Source of the DNA: Candidatus Enterococcus willemsii
GTDB lineage: Bacteria; Bacillota; Bacilli; Lactobacillales; Enterococcaceae
Assembly: GCF_009933335.1 (NCBI RefSeq)
Contig: NZ_MAEL01000046.1
Span: forward strand, 1 to 64,000
Direction of reading: 5' to 3'
DNA: 64,000 nucleotides
Positions 51,181 through 59,379 of this stretch are shown in pieces. The notes under the pieces are model-generated. The model was not told the DNA's origin. It searched no databases and worked only from the letters and a program-made list of their open reading frames with translations. Each line of letters starts with the position of its first letter. The stretch's first letter is position 1. Made by a program: the position numbers and the translations under genes.

Positions 51181-51909
51181 TTATTCAGCTTTTTTCACTT
51201 TATATCTCAACCAAACTGTGCCATCTGGTTCACTTTCCACATTTAATAATTCAAACGATACGGGGGTATCTTTTGACACACCTTCTTTTGCTGTAAAGAA
51301 GGTTGATGTTTTCGCATTTCCATCTGCAAATGGCGCCATTACAACGCTGACTTCATCACATAAACCAGCTTGAATGAATGACCAGTTCAATACCGCTCCA
51401 CCACCTAGCATTAATGTCTGAATATTAAATTCACGGTACAATTTTTCTACTACAGCTTCATAGTCTAATGTGTCTTCACCACATATGATATAAGGAATAT
51501 TGCGTTCACGTAGCATGGCTTTATAAGCATGCTACGCTTTTTCCGTCAAGACTTCAATAATCGTCGCATGCGTTTCTCGATAGTCTAGCGTATTTGATTC
51601 CCACGCTAATTTGCCAGAAGGATCTACCGATACATAATATTTCGGCGCATTTGTTTCGACGATAAAATCTCCTTCAGGTACGATTGGTGCATTTTCAGGT
51701 AATTCAGGTTCTTTGTATTTGGTAAAAGCTTCATCTGAAGTCGTGCGACCAGATAACCAAGCTTGTGTATCATAATAAGCATCCGGTCCAAAAGCAACAT
51801 TATAAAAGAAATCTGCACTTGCTTTGCGTGCAGGTAAAGCTTTGTGAGGGCCATCAATCTTCCCGTCAATCGATGTTACCATATGACAAAATATATAAGG
51901 TTTATTCAC
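51181..51909 (-). pseudogene. RibD-C-type reductase with in-frame stop
   Basis: A paralogue of the protein encoded at 47794-48519, with FCHMVTSIDGKIDG, SGRTTSDEAFTKY, an IIEVLTEKA segment, and after the stop AYKAMLRERNIPYIICGEDTL and LGGGAVLNWSFIQAGLCDEVSVVMAPF. The reading frame is unchanged throughout, but an amber codon (TAG, 51532-51534) falls where the paralogue has Ser (ERASNAYK versus EKA-stop-HAYK). The stop lies inside a 9-bp inverted repeat. The GTG at 51909 is nine bases after AAAGGAGG; the ATG at 51918 abuts that site. It has its own MerR-type promoter. The two halves might still be made separately but are unlikely to be active. Confidence 0.78.
51509..51536. repeat. Inverted repeat containing the stop codon
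   Basis: CGTAGCATG and CATGCTACG, perfectly complementary 9-bp arms around a 10-nt loop, inside the reductase pseudogene. The in-frame TAG lies in one arm. Confidence 0.7.
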
Positions 51910-51937
51910 ACATATCATCCTCCTTTTTTATGATGTA

Positions 51938-51968
51938 AGTGTACAACCTAAAGTAACATCTAGGTCAA
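51938..51968 (-). promoter_or_regulatory. MerR-type promoter of the reductase pseudogene
   Basis: On the minus strand TTGACC (51968-51963) and TACACT (51943-51938) are separated by 19 bases; the spacer region carries ACCTA...TAGGT. It closely resembles the promoter of the alpha/beta hydrolase gene. Confidence 0.65.
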
Positions 51969-52014
51969 GTATTTTTGACGAAAAAGTGTACAAAATTAAC
52001 ATCTATCTACGTCA

Positions 52015-52827
52015 CTATGTTATCCCACTCATTTTAGCTAACCATGTTTCAATGACAGTTAATACACCCTCATCATCATTGGAAGGTGCCACATAACGAG
52101 CGGTTTGAAGTACCTCTTCACTGCCATTTGCCATCGCATAACTAAATTCTGCCAATTTTAACATCTCTAAATCGTTATTACTGTCTCCAAAAGCAAGTAA
52201 TTGACTCGCTGAAATTTGCCATCGCTTCAACAAATAAAGCAATGCTTGCCCCTTATTGACAGAAGGAATAAGCAAGTCTACACTATCATGACCACTCACA
52301 ACAGCCGTAATATCCTTTGAAAAGTGCTGATTTAATTGGTCCACTAGCGATTTTGCCTCTCGTTCTGGAACTTGTAAAGCAATTTTGACAAATTCATCCT
52401 CCGGTAGATTATCAAAAGAAGCCACTTCTGCTAGTGCGTAGTAATATCTGTTTGCAAATTGCTGGAATGCCTCTGGTTGTTTTTCCAGCATATATGCTTG
52501 CTTTGCACCACATAAGACAATACCAATTGATACATCCAACTGTAACAAAAATCTCAACACGCTATGGACAGTTATCGAATCAAAAGTGGCTTTTTTGAGC
52601 AACTGATTTTTTTCAAAGATTAATGCACCGTTCTCTGAAACAAACGTAATCTCACTTTGATTTGGAAAAAAAGAAGATAATTGCGCGTATTGGTTGCCAC
52701 TCGCAACAATGAATTTGATATCTTTTTCTTGTAACTCCTGGTAAATTTTTTCAAATCGTTCCCGAGAGTAATCATTGGTTGACTTTAAAAAGGTCCCATC
52801 CATGTCTACTGCAATTGCTTTAATCAT
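52015..52827 (-). CDS. Cof-type HAD hydrolase
   Basis: A 270-residue haloacid-dehalogenase phosphatase with the type IIB (Cof) cap. The nucleophile motif is DMDGTF (Asp8, Asp10), motif II is in FIVASGNQ, and motif IV is GDSNNDLEML. These enzymes dephosphorylate sugar phosphates, FMN or PLP; the substrate is unknown. The ATG at 52827 has GAGGAG upstream. It lies 25 bases after a second Cof-type gene and shares its transcript. Confidence 0.88.
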   Translation of the reverse strand: MIKAIAVDMDGTFLKSTNDYSRERFEKIYQELQEKDIKFIVASGNQYAQLSSFFPNQSEITFVSENGALIFEKNQLLKKATFDSITVHSVLRFLLQLDVSIGIVLCGAKQAYMLEKQPEAFQQFANRYYYALAEVASFDNLPEDEFVKIALQVPEREAKSLVDQLNQHFSKDITAVVSGHDSVDLLIPSVNKGQALLYLLKRWQISASQLLAFGDSNNDLEMLKLAEFSYAMANGSEEVLQTARYVAPSNDDEGVLTVIETWLAKMSGIT

Positions 52828-52852
52828 ATTTCTCACTCCTCATACAACTTTC

Positions 52853-53638
52853 TCAAAGAACATTCAATTGTTTTAACGCATATTCAATACCATCGGCTTC
52901 ATGGTCATGCGTAATAAATGTCGCAGCTTCTTTGACATGTTCATTAGCATTTCCCATCGCAACTGCATGTCGCACAACTTCAAACATACTAATATCATTA
53001 TTGCCATCACCAAATGCATAAGTCTGATTCAAATCTGATAGATTTAATTTCTCTAACAATTCGACAATCCCAGCTTTTTTGGAACGATTTTTATTAACAA
53101 TTGCCATCGAAAAAGGACTATCTCGATAAAAAGTCAACTGATCATTAAATTGTTCCATCAGTAAAGCATCGTGTGCTATTTCTTCACTGAAGAGATACAG
53201 CATATTAATCTCTTTTTTTGTATAGAAAAACGGATCAATCTCAGGCAACGGCGCATTGTCTAATTTATAGAGCTTCTTTGTCGCTTCATCAATAAAATTA
53301 ATGCGATATTCCTTTGGTGTATAACAGGATACCGGATGTCCTAATTCTTCAGCAAAAGCTAACACATTTTCGATAATAGCAGTATCGATTCGGTGATTAA
53401 CAAGTATTTCCCCTTCTACCACCACATACTGACCGTTCAAGCTAACATACGAATGAATCGCTGTTGCTTTGGTAATCTCTTCAATTTCAATAGGCGAACG
53501 TCCACTGGCAATTACCGTTAAATAATTTTTTTCTGCTAATTGTTTCAATACGTTTAAATTGCTCGAGCTAATTTGTGATTGTTTATTTAATAACGTCCCA
53601 TCTAAATCAAAAAATACGACACCTTGATAGTTTTTCAT
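52853..53638 (-). CDS. Cof-type HAD hydrolase
   Basis: A 261-residue HAD phosphatase of the Cof/YkrA-like type with DLDGTL (Asp11, Asp13), VIASGRSP (motif II) and the acidic GDGNNDISMF (motif IV). Its cap domain lies between. The ATG at 53638 is eight bases after AAAGGAG; the longer frame to 53698 crosses a terminator-like hairpin. It is followed by another Cof-type gene, so a pair of related phosphatases is made from one transcript. Confidence 0.88.
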   Translation of the reverse strand: MKNYQGVVFFDLDGTLLNKQSQISSSNLNVLKQLAEKNYLTVIASGRSPIEIEEITKATAIHSYVSLNGQYVVVEGEILVNHRIDTAIIENVLAFAEELGHPVSCYTPKEYRINFIDEATKKLYKLDNAPLPEIDPFFYTKKEINMLYLFSEEIAHDALLMEQFNDQLTFYRDSPFSMAIVNKNRSKKAGIVELLEKLNLSDLNQTYAFGDGNNDISMFEVVRHAVAMGNANEHVKEAATFITHDHEADGIEYALKQLNVL

Positions 53639-53681
53639 CGACTCAACTCCTTTCCTTTCAATATAGCACAAACAAAAAGCA

Positions 53682-53714
53682 ATGGTAAGCCTTTTCAAAA
53701 AAGGTTACCATTAC
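53682..53714 (-). terminator. Hairpin upstream of the HAD genes
   Basis: AATGGTAA plus CCTTTT pairs with AAAAGG plus TTACCATT. On the minus strand CTTTTTG follows. It is the second of two hairpins between coaE and the HAD genes, and might end a short transcript from the 97-base interval. Confidence 0.55.
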
Positions 53715-53811
53715 TTTTATCGTATATTATGACATAAAAATTGTAAAACTGCGTAAAATCGCTGAAACAAGAATAGTGACGATGGTCATTCCTGAGACAA
53801 AACCAACATGT

Positions 53812-53860
53812 AAAAAAAACCGTATGAAATCTATTTTTAGAAGTAGATTTCATACGGTCT
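53812..53860 (-). terminator. Terminator of the polA-mutM-coaE operon
   Basis: ACCGTATGAAATCTA and its perfect 15-bp complement flank a 10-nt loop (stem 53819-53858), followed by T8 on the minus strand, just after coaE. Confidence 0.9.
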
Positions 53861-53872
53861 TTTCTCACTAAC

Positions 53873-54472
53873 TTACTTCAAAAAATGATGTTCTTTCAAC
53901 CATTTTTCAACTTGTTGTTGGGTCTCTAATTGACTGCCTTGATTGTCAAATACAACATCTGCCAGTTGTTTCTTCTCTTCAATTGGCATTTGACTTTTGA
54001 TGCGTTGTTGTGCTTCTTCTTTGGTCAATTGGTCACGTGCCATTAAGCGTTGCTCTTGTATTTCTTCAGGAACATAGACTACTGCTACTTGATCCATTAC
54101 ATCTTCATAATGGGATTCAAATAATAATGGTATATCGGCAATCACTAATGATGACCGCGATTTATAGTTATCGATTTGTCTCAAAATCTCTAAACGGATA
54201 ATTGGACCAAGAATTGCATTGAGCTGTTCTCGTTTTTGCTCATCACTAAAAACAAGCGCCCCTAATTTTTTTCGATTCAACGTACCATTTTCTTGTAAAA
54301 TATCCACACCAAATGTATCAACGATCGTTGCTAAACCTAGAGTATTTGGCTCGACGACTTCACGAGCAATCACATCTCCATCGACTATTGGAAATCCATG
54401 TTGACGTAAGAAATTGACAACCGTACTTTTTCCAGTAGCAATACCCCCAGTTATTCCTAGTACCATACTCAT
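53873..54472 (-). CDS. coaE: Dephospho-CoA kinase
   Basis: A 199-residue cytoplasmic kinase that phosphorylates dephospho-CoA at the 3'-ribose hydroxyl in the last step of coenzyme A synthesis. The P-loop GITGGIATGKST (6-17), IVDGDVIAREVV and IADIPLLFES segments are diagnostic. Its ATG overlaps the mutM stop codon (TGATG), with AAAGGG upstream, and a strong terminator follows. Confidence 0.96.
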   Translation of the reverse strand: MSMVLGITGGIATGKSTVVNFLRQHGFPIVDGDVIAREVVEPNTLGLATIVDTFGVDILQENGTLNRKKLGALVFSDEQKREQLNAILGPIIRLEILRQIDNYKSRSSLVIADIPLLFESHYEDVMDQVAVVYVPEEIQEQRLMARDQLTKEEAQQRIKSQMPIEEKKQLADVVFDNQGSQLETQQQVEKWLKEHHFLK

Positions 54473-55308
54473 CAGTCATCACCCTTTCTTACTTGACACT
54501 GCGGGCAATAATGCGTGCCACGTTGTGCAACCTTAGTTTTCACAATCGCTATCCCACAATGATTACACGGGAGTCCTGTCTGTCCATAAACATGCAAGGA
54601 AACTTGGAAGTTTCCCGCTTCGCCTAAAGCATTGGCATAACTACGGATTGTTGTTCCACCGGCTTCAACAGCTCGTGCCAACACATCAATAATTGCTTGA
54701 TGTAAGGCAATCACTTCCGTTTCAGAAAGCAGATTGGCAGGTGTTTCTGGATGAATTTTTGCTTCCCATAAGGCTTCGTCAACATAAATATTTCCCAAAC
54801 CTGTCACTAATTTTTGATCTAATAATAAAGGTTTAATTGCTTTATGCGATTTTTTTAATTGTTGCTCAAAGCGTTCTTTCTTAAATTCACTAACAATTGG
54901 TTCTGGCCCAAGTTGGACAATACCTTTATAGGATGAGCTGCTATTTTTCGGTACTAATGCCATGCGTCCAAATTTTCGGACATCATGATAGCTTAATTGC
55001 GAACCATCAGTAAATGTAAAAATCACATGCGTGTGTTTGCCGGGCGTCTGCGGTTCTTGAGAAAATTCGTATTTTCCTTCCATTCGCAAATGAGAAATTA
55101 AATCAAAATCACTTAATTTAAAAATTAAAAATTTTCCACGTCTTTCAATCGTCTCGATGGTTTGATTGATTAGTTGTTCTTGAAATAGTTCCACTTCTGG
55201 CAGTTCAATAATTCGTGGCCATCGAACAGTAACAGATGCGATGGTCTTTCCTTGAACGAGACGAACAAGCCCTTTACGGACAGTTTCGACTTCTGGTAAT
55301 TCTGGCAA
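54472..55308 (-). CDS. mutM: Formamidopyrimidine-DNA glycosylase
   Basis: A 278-residue base-excision repair enzyme that removes 8-oxoguanine and formamidopyrimidines and nicks the strand. The N-terminus PELPEVETVRKGL carries the catalytic proline and glutamate; the helix-two-turn-helix includes GLGNIYVDEALW; the C-terminal zinc finger has CNHCG and CPQC cysteines. It lies 14 bases after polA and overlaps coaE by a base, forming a repair operon seen in many Firmicutes. Confidence 0.97.
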   Translation of the reverse strand: MPELPEVETVRKGLVRLVQGKTIASVTVRWPRIIELPEVELFQEQLINQTIETIERRGKFLIFKLSDFDLISHLRMEGKYEFSQEPQTPGKHTHVIFTFTDGSQLSYHDVRKFGRMALVPKNSSSSYKGIVQLGPEPIVSEFKKERFEQQLKKSHKAIKPLLLDQKLVTGLGNIYVDEALWEAKIHPETPANLLSETEVIALHQAIIDVLARAVEAGGTTIRSYANALGEAGNFQVSLHVYGQTGLPCNHCGIAIVKTKVAQRGTHYCPQCQVRKGDD

Positions 55309-55322
55309 ATGGTCTCACCTCT

Positions 55323-57968
55323 TTACTTTGCATCGTACCATGTTTTGCCCCAACTACTATCTGTAATCAATGGGACATGTAATGTAACTGCATTTTCCAT
55401 GACTTCACGAACTAATTGGTCTAATTGTTCTAATTCATGTTCAGGCACTTCAAATACGAGCTCATCGTGAACTTGTAATAACATGGTCGCTTCTAGTTTT
55501 TCTTCTTTTAATCGTTTCGTTAATTCAATCATCGCAATTTTTAAAATATCCGCCGCACTTCCTTGAATTGGTGAGTTAATAGCTGTACGTTCTGCAAATG
55601 AACGTACATTAAAATTACGAGAATTGATATCTGGTAAATAACGACGACGATGGTATAACGTTTCAACATATCCTTTATCTTTGGCTTCACGAACAACATT
55701 TTCCATATACTCTTTGACACCTGGATAGCGTTCAAAGTAAGTATCAATATATTGCTGGGCTTCTTTTCTAGAAATACCTAAGTTTTGAGACAAACCATAA
55801 TCAGAAATACCGTAGACAATCCCAAAGTTAACCGCTTTTGCCTGACGGCGCATATTCGGTGTCACATCTTCGGCTTTTTCAATTCCAAAGACACGCATGG
55901 CAGTACTTGAATGGATATCTTGTCCTTCAATGAAGGCCGCTTTCAAATGTTCATCATCAGAAATATGCGCCAATACCCGTAACTCGATTTGTGAGTAATC
56001 GGAAGAATAAATGACCCAATTTTCTTTTCTTGGGACAAAGGCTTCCCGAATTTTGCGTCCTTCTTCTAAACGAATTGGGATATTTTGTAAGTTTGGATCA
56101 ACTGAACTTAAGCGTCCCGTTTGCGTCAGTGTTTGGACATAACGGGTATGGATTTTACCATCGGCTTGAATCATTTTCAATAGACCTTCAACATAAGTGG
56201 ATTGAATTTTAGCAATTTGGCGATACGTCAAAATATCTTCGACAATTGGCGCTTGTGCTTTTAACTGTTCTAAGACATCAACGGCAGTTGAATAGCCGGT
56301 TTTTGTTTTTTTGATAACCGGCAAGCCCATTTTTTCAAACAAGATGACACCTAATTGTTTAGGTGAATTCAAGTTAAATTCTTCGCCTGCTTGGTCATAA
56401 ACACGTTGTTCAATTTCTTGTAGTCGCTCGGCGAATTCGCCTTTCATTTGATTTAATCGTAAAGCATCTACTCGGATTCCTGTAATTTCCATTTCAGCTA
56501 AAATTTTAGATAATGGAAATTCCATTTCATCAAATAAAGCCGTTTGGCCTTTTGCTTCTAATTCTTCTTTTAATTTATCCGTTAACCATCCAATAGCTTT
56601 CACTTTACGTGCTAAATGGCCAAAGAAAACTTCTTCCTCTTCTGGCAGTCCTTTTTTAGCGCCTCGACCGTAAATAGCATCGTCTGATTGAATATCTGAA
56701 TAACCATAATGTTCAGCAACACCAGCAATATCATTGTTGGTATCATTGGTGTCTAATAAATAAGCAGCTAATAAGACGTCAAATACTAACCCTTTTGGAC
56801 GGCCGATATAACGATTTAACAGAACCTCAGTGCTTTTCGCATCATAAACTGTTTTCGTTTTTTGTTCATCAAACAACCATGCTTGAAAGGCTTCATCTTC
56901 AAAAATCGCATCATTATTGCTGACATAAATTTTGTCTTTTGTACCCCAAGCGACACCAACAATATCCTCAATATGATAATTGTCACCTAATGTTTCTACA
57001 TAAAAAGCTGCATGCTCCTCAAACATTTCCGGACTAGTTTGTTCAACAACTTCAAATAAGATATCGTCCATATCTTTTGTATCGTCTACAACATTTAATT
57101 TTTCAAGGAAAGTTTTAAAATTCATTTCTTTGTAAAATGGAATTAATTTCTCTAAATCTTTGCCTTCGTATTTTAACTCATCAATCGCAATATCGACAGG
57201 CGAATCAATATTAATCGTTGCTAATTTTTTGGATAAAAAGGCTAGTTCACGATCATTGATAAGATTTTCTTTCATTTTGCTTTGTTTCATTTCATCAATG
57301 TGTTCATAAATTCCTTCAACAGATCCATATTGTTTTAACAATTTAATCGCTGTCTTCTCACCAATTTTTGTGACACCAGGGATATTATCTGATGCATCAC
57401 CAGCTAATCCTTTCATATCAATAATTTGTAAAGGTGTTAAGCCGTCATATTTTTCTGCGATATGAGCTGGCGTATAAGATTCGATATCACTTACCCCTTT
57501 GACCGTAATATCTACTTTGATTTCATCGGTTGCTAATTGCGTCAAGTCACGGTCCCCCGTCAAAATGACCACATCAAAAAGTTCTTTATCAACTTTATTT
57601 GCTAAGGTACCGATAATATCATCTGCTTCATAATTATCTAGTTCATAATGTTTGACGCCTAAACCAGTAATCAATTCGCGAATATAGGGCATTTGTTCTT
57701 TAAATTCACCAGGAGTTTTTGCTCGCCCCCCTTTGTATTCATCATACCAAGCGTTTCGGAAGGTCGTTTTACCAGCATCAAAAGCGACTAAGACATGTGT
57801 TGGTTCTTCTTTCGCCATGACATTTTCAAACATGTTGTTAAAAGCATAAATCGCATTCGTGTGTAGACCATTGTTATTTTTAAAGCGTTCTAATGAATTG
57901 TGTAACGCAAAAAACGCACGGAACGCTACACTGTTACCATCGACTAATAATAATTTATTTTTTGTCAT
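55323..57968 (-). CDS. polA: DNA polymerase I
   Basis: An 881-residue repair and replication polymerase. The N-terminal 5'-3' exonuclease domain (about 1-290) shows LVDGNSVAFRAFF, GDRDLTQL and GLAGDASDNIPGVTKIG. A central 3'-5' exonuclease-like domain follows, in which the usual catalytic acidic residues are not all evident, as in Bacillus PolA. The C-terminal polymerase holds DYSQIELRVLAH, RRQAKAVNFGIVYG and QVHDELVFEVP. First gene of the polA-mutM-coaE operon. Confidence 0.97.
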   Translation of the reverse strand: MTKNKLLLVDGNSVAFRAFFALHNSLERFKNNNGLHTNAIYAFNNMFENVMAKEEPTHVLVAFDAGKTTFRNAWYDEYKGGRAKTPGEFKEQMPYIRELITGLGVKHYELDNYEADDIIGTLANKVDKELFDVVILTGDRDLTQLATDEIKVDITVKGVSDIESYTPAHIAEKYDGLTPLQIIDMKGLAGDASDNIPGVTKIGEKTAIKLLKQYGSVEGIYEHIDEMKQSKMKENLINDRELAFLSKKLATINIDSPVDIAIDELKYEGKDLEKLIPFYKEMNFKTFLEKLNVVDDTKDMDDILFEVVEQTSPEMFEEHAAFYVETLGDNYHIEDIVGVAWGTKDKIYVSNNDAIFEDEAFQAWLFDEQKTKTVYDAKSTEVLLNRYIGRPKGLVFDVLLAAYLLDTNDTNNDIAGVAEHYGYSDIQSDDAIYGRGAKKGLPEEEEVFFGHLARKVKAIGWLTDKLKEELEAKGQTALFDEMEFPLSKILAEMEITGIRVDALRLNQMKGEFAERLQEIEQRVYDQAGEEFNLNSPKQLGVILFEKMGLPVIKKTKTGYSTAVDVLEQLKAQAPIVEDILTYRQIAKIQSTYVEGLLKMIQADGKIHTRYVQTLTQTGRLSSVDPNLQNIPIRLEEGRKIREAFVPRKENWVIYSSDYSQIELRVLAHISDDEHLKAAFIEGQDIHSSTAMRVFGIEKAEDVTPNMRRQAKAVNFGIVYGISDYGLSQNLGISRKEAQQYIDTYFERYPGVKEYMENVVREAKDKGYVETLYHRRRYLPDINSRNFNVRSFAERTAINSPIQGSAADILKIAMIELTKRLKEEKLEATMLLQVHDELVFEVPEHELEQLDQLVREVMENAVTLHVPLITDSSWGKTWYDAK

Positions 57969-58040
57969 TTTATAAGCTCCTCACTTCAAGCATTCTTCTT
58001 CATTTTAACAAACAATTCGACGGAATGCGATTAATTAGGC

Positions 58041-58076
58041 AAAAAAAACGAACACTGGTTTGCCAGCATTCGTTCT
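58041..58076 (-). terminator. Terminator of the BI-1 family gene
   Basis: AACGAA plus CACTGG pairs with CCAG plus TTCGTT imperfectly, followed by T8 on the minus strand, a few bases after the stop codon. Confidence 0.8.
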
Positions 58077-58080
58077 TTGC

Positions 58081-58761
58081 TTAATTTCTTGAAAAAATTC
58101 GTAATAGTGATAAGAATAGGTTGATGAAATCCAAGTACAATTGCAATGCCATAAAAGCAGCAAAGCCTAAATTATCTTGCCCTTGGGTCGCAAAGTAGAC
58201 TTGGCGAATTCGTTGATTGTCGTAAGCTGTTAAACCGACAAAAATCAAAACAATGACATAATCTAAAAAGTAGCTAACAGCTGAACTTTGCAAGAAAATA
58301 TTCACGATAGTCGCAATAATTACGCCCCATAACATGCTAATTCCCGCACGACCAATTCCGCTTAAATCACGTTTGGTAAAAATACCGATAAACGACATAA
58401 CCAGAAAAGTTGTGGCCGCTACGACAAAGGCTTTGGCTGCATTATCTACACCGTAAGCTAAAATGGTAATTGACAGAACCAAACCATTTAATAAGGAGTA
58501 GACAATAAATCCTGCAATTGTTAACGCTGGATTACTTTTCGCTTTCGCACTCAATAAAATAACCAACCCAATTTCTAGTATCCAGATACCAGTTAATCCT
58601 AGTGGGAATCGTTGAATAAAAGTCAACGTTTGTTCTAAAAAGACATTTGCGCCTAAAAAGGCTGCTAAGGCACTAATACCCAATCCTAAACCAAAAATAC
58701 CATACACTTTGGCATAAAATTGATTCAAGCCTTTTGCTTCAATTACTTGATGATTATTCAT
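58081..58761 (-). CDS. Bax inhibitor-1 (TMBIM) family membrane protein
   Basis: A 226-residue membrane protein with seven predicted hydrophobic segments and the BI-1/YccA/YbhL pattern (N-terminal LNQFYAKVYGIFGLGLGISALAAFLG; C-terminal GFAAFMALQLYLDFINLFLSLLRIF, with the conserved aspartate in the last helix). Bacterial homologues are calcium-permeable channels or interact with FtsH; the function here is not established. The ATG at 58761 is preferred with GAGGAAAC upstream. It overlaps the MaoC-like gene by eight bases. Confidence 0.88.
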   Translation of the reverse strand: MNNHQVIEAKGLNQFYAKVYGIFGLGLGISALAAFLGANVFLEQTLTFIQRFPLGLTGIWILEIGLVILLSAKAKSNPALTIAGFIVYSLLNGLVLSITILAYGVDNAAKAFVVAATTFLVMSFIGIFTKRDLSGIGRAGISMLWGVIIATIVNIFLQSSAVSYFLDYVIVLIFVGLTAYDNQRIRQVYFATQGQDNLGFAAFMALQLYLDFINLFLSLLRIFSRN

Positions 58762-59218
58762 TTGTTTCCTCGCTTTCTTCGACTCTCGTTGGTGGTTGAA
58801 CCATGACCACAGCATCTAACACACGATCTTCTTCAGCATTCGTTGCTTCAACAGAAATCGTAATGACGTCTTTCATTTTATCAACTTTGATTACTTCAAA
58901 ATCAAACGTTAATGTTTCATAATGATAAACAGGTTCTACAAAATTCACAGAAAAATTCACTACATGAGATCCTGGACCAGGCAAGTGTTTTGAAATCGCA
59001 CTTGTCACAATTCCCATCAGCATTACTGAAGGAACAATCGGACGTTCATACACAGTTTGTTGTGCATAATCATGTTGAATGTACAATGGATTCGCATCAT
59101 TGGTCAATCCTAAATACAATAACAATTGATTATCTTCAATCGATTCTGTAACGGAAAGGGCGTCTCCTTCCTCAATTTCATTAATCGTTTTTCCTAGTTT
59201 TCTCGGCTTACCTATCAA
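58754..59218 (-). CDS. MaoC-like hot-dog-fold protein
   Basis: A 154-residue hot-dog-fold protein resembling MaoC / (R)-specific enoyl-CoA hydratases. The hydratase-type segment DANPLYIQHDYA and the central VNFSVNFVEPVYHYETLTFDFEVIKV strand region are visible. It may act on acyl-CoA or acyl-ACP; substrate unknown. The acidic tail (RVEESEETNE) overlaps the start of the BI-1 family gene. Some Lactobacillales homologues are annotated as enoyl-CoA hydratase or acyl dehydratase. Confidence 0.78.
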   Translation of the reverse strand: MIGKPRKLGKTINEIEEGDALSVTESIEDNQLLLYLGLTNDANPLYIQHDYAQQTVYERPIVPSVMLMGIVTSAISKHLPGPGSHVVNFSVNFVEPVYHYETLTFDFEVIKVDKMKDVITISVEATNAEEDRVLDAVVMVQPPTRVEESEETNE

Positions 59219-59336
59219 AATAGCAGTCCTCCATGTAAATTATGTTTTCTTTTATTTTATCAAAAGCATAGAAAAGTGCAAGCATGGAAATTCCACTTAG
59301 GCTTTTTTACTTTTCTTTTTTATATAACAAGTAAAG

Positions 59337-59374
59337 AAAAACTGATTTACTAACCAGCGTTAATAAATCAGTTT
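59337..59374 (-). terminator. Terminator of murC
   Basis: AAAACTGATTTA plus TTAA pairs with its complement around a 6-nt loop, with T5 on the minus strand, six bases after the murC stop codon. Confidence 0.85.
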
Positions 59375-59379
59375 TGATT

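Noticed and set aside
53715-53811. Minus-strand hydrophobic peptide (MTIVTILVSAILRSFTIFMS) between two hairpins
   Set aside because: No proper ribosome binding site or start context, and the upstream in-frame part lies inside the coaE terminator stem. Possible but unsupported.
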